Part shown: positions 61,235 to 64,000 of the stretch, one piece after another
Layout of the letters: every line of letters starts with the position of its first letter
Numbering within the stretch: position 1 is the stretch's first letter
Assembly: GCF_002776525.5 (NCBI RefSeq)
Contig: NC_045438.1
Location: 157,214,395 to 157,278,394, forward strand
Reading direction: 5' to 3'
DNA: 64,000 nt
From: Piliocolobus tephrosceles
Taxonomy: Eukaryota; Chordata; Mammalia; Primates; Cercopithecidae
Notes under the pieces: model-generated
Told to the model about the DNA's origin: nothing
Database searches by the model: none
Seen by the model: only the letters and a program-made list of their open reading frames with translations
Translations under genes and position numbers: made by a program

Positions 61235-61831
61235 TTAAGTTATAATTATAACTTCATATTCTGAATCCAACTCCTCTGAATCACTTTTCAAACCACAGTC
61301 ATTGATGTCTGCGTTTTTCCACATAACATCTCTCCTGGTGTTGTCAAGAGTACTGGTTATGCAGCACTTCTTGAAAGAGTGCTCCAACACTGTCTTCTGT
61401 TTAATGGCAGCAGGGAGCTTGGGACAAAACGATGTTTGATGCCTTAACGACAGTCCTGCTCGGCGCATGAATCGGTCACACCAGCCTCTTGTCGCTTTGA
61501 ATTTTGTTTCATCAATTCCCAGGGTTTTGGCAATTTCTCCTGCCTTCAATTGCATTGCTTGGCGTGTGATAGGCAGTCCTTCTGCACGTGTCTCACTGAC
61601 GAAATGTAGTACAGCTTCGTCTACTTGTGGGTATCTACCTTTCTTAGGTCCCGTAAAACATTTTGTTGTTGCCTTGCAGGAAAATATGGAATTGCGATCA
61701 TTTCTCCAGCGACGAATATTTGCTTCACTAATATCAAATGTACGCCCCGCTGCTCTGTTTCCATGCTTTTCTGCATACACAATAACTTTTCGTTTCAATG
61801 CTGAATCATAGTGTAATCTTTTTGAAGACAT
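61235..61831 (-). CDS. Pogo-family transposase-derived ORF: DNA-binding domains plus C-terminal tail, no DDE core
   Basis: Uninterrupted frame of 198 codons inside the SMIM13 3' UTR, same strand. Residues about 5-49 look like a Brinker-type DNA-binding domain of pogo elements (YDSALKRKVIVYAEKHGNRA, then SEANIRRWR). The basic linker GPKKGRYP (61-68) leads to a CENP-B/Tc5-type helix-turn-helix at about 69-132 (DEAVLHFV, RGWCDRFMRRAGLSLR). Residues 152-198 (SFKKCCITSTLDNT, then WKNADIND and an acidic end) resemble the C-terminal tail of pogo/Tigger transposases. The roughly 200-residue DDE nuclease that normally sits between is absent, near residue 146. It therefore could bind DNA but not transpose. 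POGK-like domesticated genes are the nearest comparison. Expression and translation are unknown; it could also be a fossil that is open by luck. Confidence 0.75.
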   Translation of the reverse strand: MSSKRLHYDSALKRKVIVYAEKHGNRAAGRTFDISEANIRRWRNDRNSIFSCKATTKCFTGPKKGRYPQVDEAVLHFVSETRAEGLPITRQAMQLKAGEIAKTLGIDETKFKATRGWCDRFMRRAGLSLRHQTSFCPKLPAAIKQKTVLEHSFKKCCITSTLDNTRRDVMWKNADINDCGLKSDSEELDSEYEVIIIT

Positions 61832-62342
61832 TTTAAAATGTCAGTTAAACCTGACACATTTGATACCAACAAAACACATGTTGGTTAAAGGAATGACACG
61901 ATGACAAGCTGTAAATTCGCACATGCACACAGTAGGGCAGAATTACATGACTATCACCTGGTTGACAGTAATGAGATGCATCCCAATTTCAGACAAGTTA
62001 AAGTGGGAAGAAAAATGTACATTTTAGGGCTAACAAAATATGGTTTTTCAAGCCTTTAATGTTTACCAGATCTGCAGCAGTGCAAGAAAATAAGCCCAAA
62101 AGCCAAGGAATAAAAGTATAAGTAGAAAGCTGGTGAAACAAAAGATTATCTTTAAGATGAAATGTATAATAGTCCAATTTGGTTTTAATTCCCTTTATTT
62201 TTATATGGCTTACATGTAAATCTTTTTTCAAATTGGACTTAAAATCCAATACAAATGTTCTTCAGTCATCAGTAAATTTCAAAGCCAAGTCACTAAAAGA
62301 CAGAAGCTAGCAACTGCCTTTTCATCCTTCACGAGTACACAA

Positions 62343-62542
62343 CTATGTCTGGGGTCTGTGGCCTTCATCAGCAGGTGCCCTCCTTTGGCGAGCGGATCTG
62401 ATTCTGTGTGGAGAGGAAGAAGTGTCTTCTTCAGTTTCAGACCCTGAAGGCTCATGATCTCCCTCTTGGGATCCTGTGTCTCCCACCAGTTCCCGGAGAA
62501 ACTTGAATTTTGATAAAAAAAGATGCCATACAAAATACCAAC
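62343..62542 (-). CDS. SMIM13: SMIM13 last coding exon (residues 26-91)
   Basis: SMIM13 (small integral membrane protein 13, formerly C6orf228) is a 91-residue single-pass membrane protein of unknown function. On the minus strand the acceptor TTCTCTATAG precedes 62542. The exon begins with the last two bases of a split Gly codon and runs to TAG at 62343-62345. It gives 66 residues from GWYFVWHLFLSKF to GHRPQT, which with 25 residues in the preceding exon equals the known 91. The start shows the end of the membrane helix, then a basic stretch and a Ser/Glu-rich cytosolic tail (SGSETEEDTSSS). The first exon lies beyond the window. An apparent upstream Met in the same frame is intronic. Confidence 0.93.
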
Positions 62543-64000
62543 CTATAGAGAAAGACAAAAACATTAAGAGAAGTTATTACACACAATGTTATCAATTCAG
62601 AACGTTATAGTTAATGGGGAGGTATATTACAAAATAATATATACAAATATACATAATTACAAATTAATGATATAACAAACATTTTTTGTATGAGGAATAA
62701 GGATAAACTCTGGGATTACAGTAACGGCAAAAACAGTCTCTACCCTCATAGAATTTAGAATTTGGGCTGAGTCCATCTACAGTAAAATCAAAATGAGTTT
62801 ATGATATCTAAGTAAAAGTGTTACTTATATTAAAATCAAATTTTTGAGAGCATTTTTCTGGGAAAGAAAATTCACTTTGCCATTTACTTGGACTTCCATA
62901 TCTCAGTGCTATTTATTTACTAAAAGCAAGTTTGTTTCAATCAGAATCTATATGGCCTTAAATAGCAGGACTTAACAGCACTATGATGAAAACTACTCAG
63001 TCAGGACCAAGCTATCCATAAGTTTCTGGAAATAATTGTCAAAGAAAATATGTTTTCCTAAATTATATGATGAAAGACTAAAGCCACAGCACCAATACCT
63101 TAGATTCAAGGTGTTTAAAACACAGATTTTACAAATACAATATTTTCATGTCAATGTCATTAGAAAGTATGACTAATTCTCTTTTAACAAAAAAAAAAAA
63201 AAAACAAAAACAAGTCCTGTTTTTGCAAGGAGTAGTAAGGTTTTTTAATGTTCACTAATAAGGAACAAACATTAATCAATAAAGGAACACACAGGAGAAA
63301 ACCTCTGAACCTATGCTTGGTTGCTCTAAAATGTTACGAGCATAAAATAAACTAAATTAACCATCCTAACAAGGTTTTTCATGCTCATGTGTTTTCTTGA
63401 TGCTGTCTACTTTAAAGACTCCGGCTGCATAGAATAGAAATGAAACATAGCATATTTTGTGAAAACAAAATACAACCAGCTTTTCTTGTCCAGTGTTAAT
63501 CCAGGCCAAGATAAATGAATATGTAAGGGGAGTTTCTAATTTTACTTGTTTTTTTCTTACAATCTCTGGAAAAAAATTACTATAAACCCCTTGACACTAA
63601 AGACGAACTTCAGAGATTTAATCCATTTCTCAAGTTTTTGCTTTAAGCTTGGGTGCTGAGTGTTACCTGAACCAAACCATAAATATTTTCTGGTCAACTG
63701 TGTGTTTGAGTAAAGCACCCAACTTTGTAAAATATTATTTTAATGATAATCCAAATTAGCATCTTCTCTCTTTACCCAAAATTCTGTGTAAAACAGGCAG
63801 AGCAAATTAGTGGAAAGAACACTGAGGAAGGAGTCAGGAGTTCCAGTTCTGACAGAAGATTCACAAAGCTATAGTGAGGAACTGAAAGAGAAGGTATCAA
63901 AAGAGCTGAGGTGCCTGGCATTAGGCAGTTTCTAAAATGCTCAATTTGGTTGTCCTTAGGCAGTGGGATCTGAGGTAACTTTCGCTGGGTTTTTAAATTG
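62543..64000 (-). other. SMIM13: SMIM13 intron
   Basis: Intron sequence upstream of the last exon in SMIM13 orientation. It is AT-rich with an A-run at about 63189-63204. No exon or Alu is seen to the window end. Confidence 0.75.

Larger units (their letters stand above)
58248..62342 (-). other. SMIM13: SMIM13 3' UTR
   Basis: About 4.1 kb after the SMIM13 stop, AT-rich and free of Alu and L1, unlike all of the intergenic region. It ends at an antisense AATAAA with a GT-rich element just beyond. Two further AATAAA hexamers on the minus strand at 61153-61158 and 61142-61147 could give a short form. A 198-codon transposase-derived frame lies within it. The extent is inferred from signals and repeat density. 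Confidence 0.65.

Noticed and set aside
1..64000. CRISPR arrays, operons, prophage or other prokaryotic systems
   Set aside because: Repeats are Alu, L1 and LTRs and genes are spliced; the DNA is primate.
1..64000. tRNA, rRNA or snRNA genes
   Set aside because: I saw no tRNA-like cloverleaf with A and B boxes outside Alu elements and no snRNA landmarks; a covariance-model scan was not possible here.

Overview
This window is primate nuclear DNA, most likely from an Old World monkey (Cercopithecidae). It holds spliced exons with GT/AG borders, about thirty Alu copies, L1, L2 and MIR remnants, MaLR LTRs, and HERV9-type and ERVK-type solo LTRs. Two young Alus (10903-11197 and 36396-36706) carry the AluY variants I associate with macaques and baboons: 'CTCAAGCC', 'GAGACGGGCGGATC', and the 'AAACCCGGG' box.

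Layout. (1) 484-9360, plus strand: the 3' part of NEDD9 (HEF1/CAS-L), with four coding exons that join in frame to give residues 188-834, followed by its 3' UTR. The numbering is self-checking: the known caspase sites fall exactly at D363 and D630. (2) About 9.4-58.2 kb: a gene desert of about 49 kb between two convergent genes. It is largely repeats. Notable items are an ERVK-type solo LTR with a 6-bp target duplication inside an old L1, two minus-strand LTR12 (HERV9) LTRs, several MaLR LTRs, long antisense L1 stretches, a CpG-rich promoter-like block near 15.0-15.4 kb, an unidentified processed retrocopy at 38.0-38.8 kb with a 17-bp target duplication, and two candidate CTCF sites. (3) 58.25-62.54 kb, minus strand: the last exon of SMIM13 (final 66 residues of a 91-residue membrane protein) with a 3' UTR of about 4.1 kb. 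(4) 62.54-64.0 kb: SMIM13 intron.

The most interesting object lies inside the SMIM13 3' UTR, in the same orientation, 0.5 kb past the stop codon. It is an uninterrupted 198-codon reading frame (61235-61831, minus). It encodes the two N-terminal DNA-binding domains of a pogo/Tigger-like transposase (Brinker-type, then CENP-B/Tc5-type helix-turn-helix) joined in frame to what looks like the transposase's own acidic C-terminal tail, with the DDE catalytic core missing. It keeps about 18 CpG sites. It is a candidate DNA-binding-only domesticated gene or an encoded second cistron of the SMIM13 mRNA.

NEDD9 and SMIM13 are tail to tail and show no functional link here. Repeat boundaries are by eye and approximate unless a target-site duplication fixed them.
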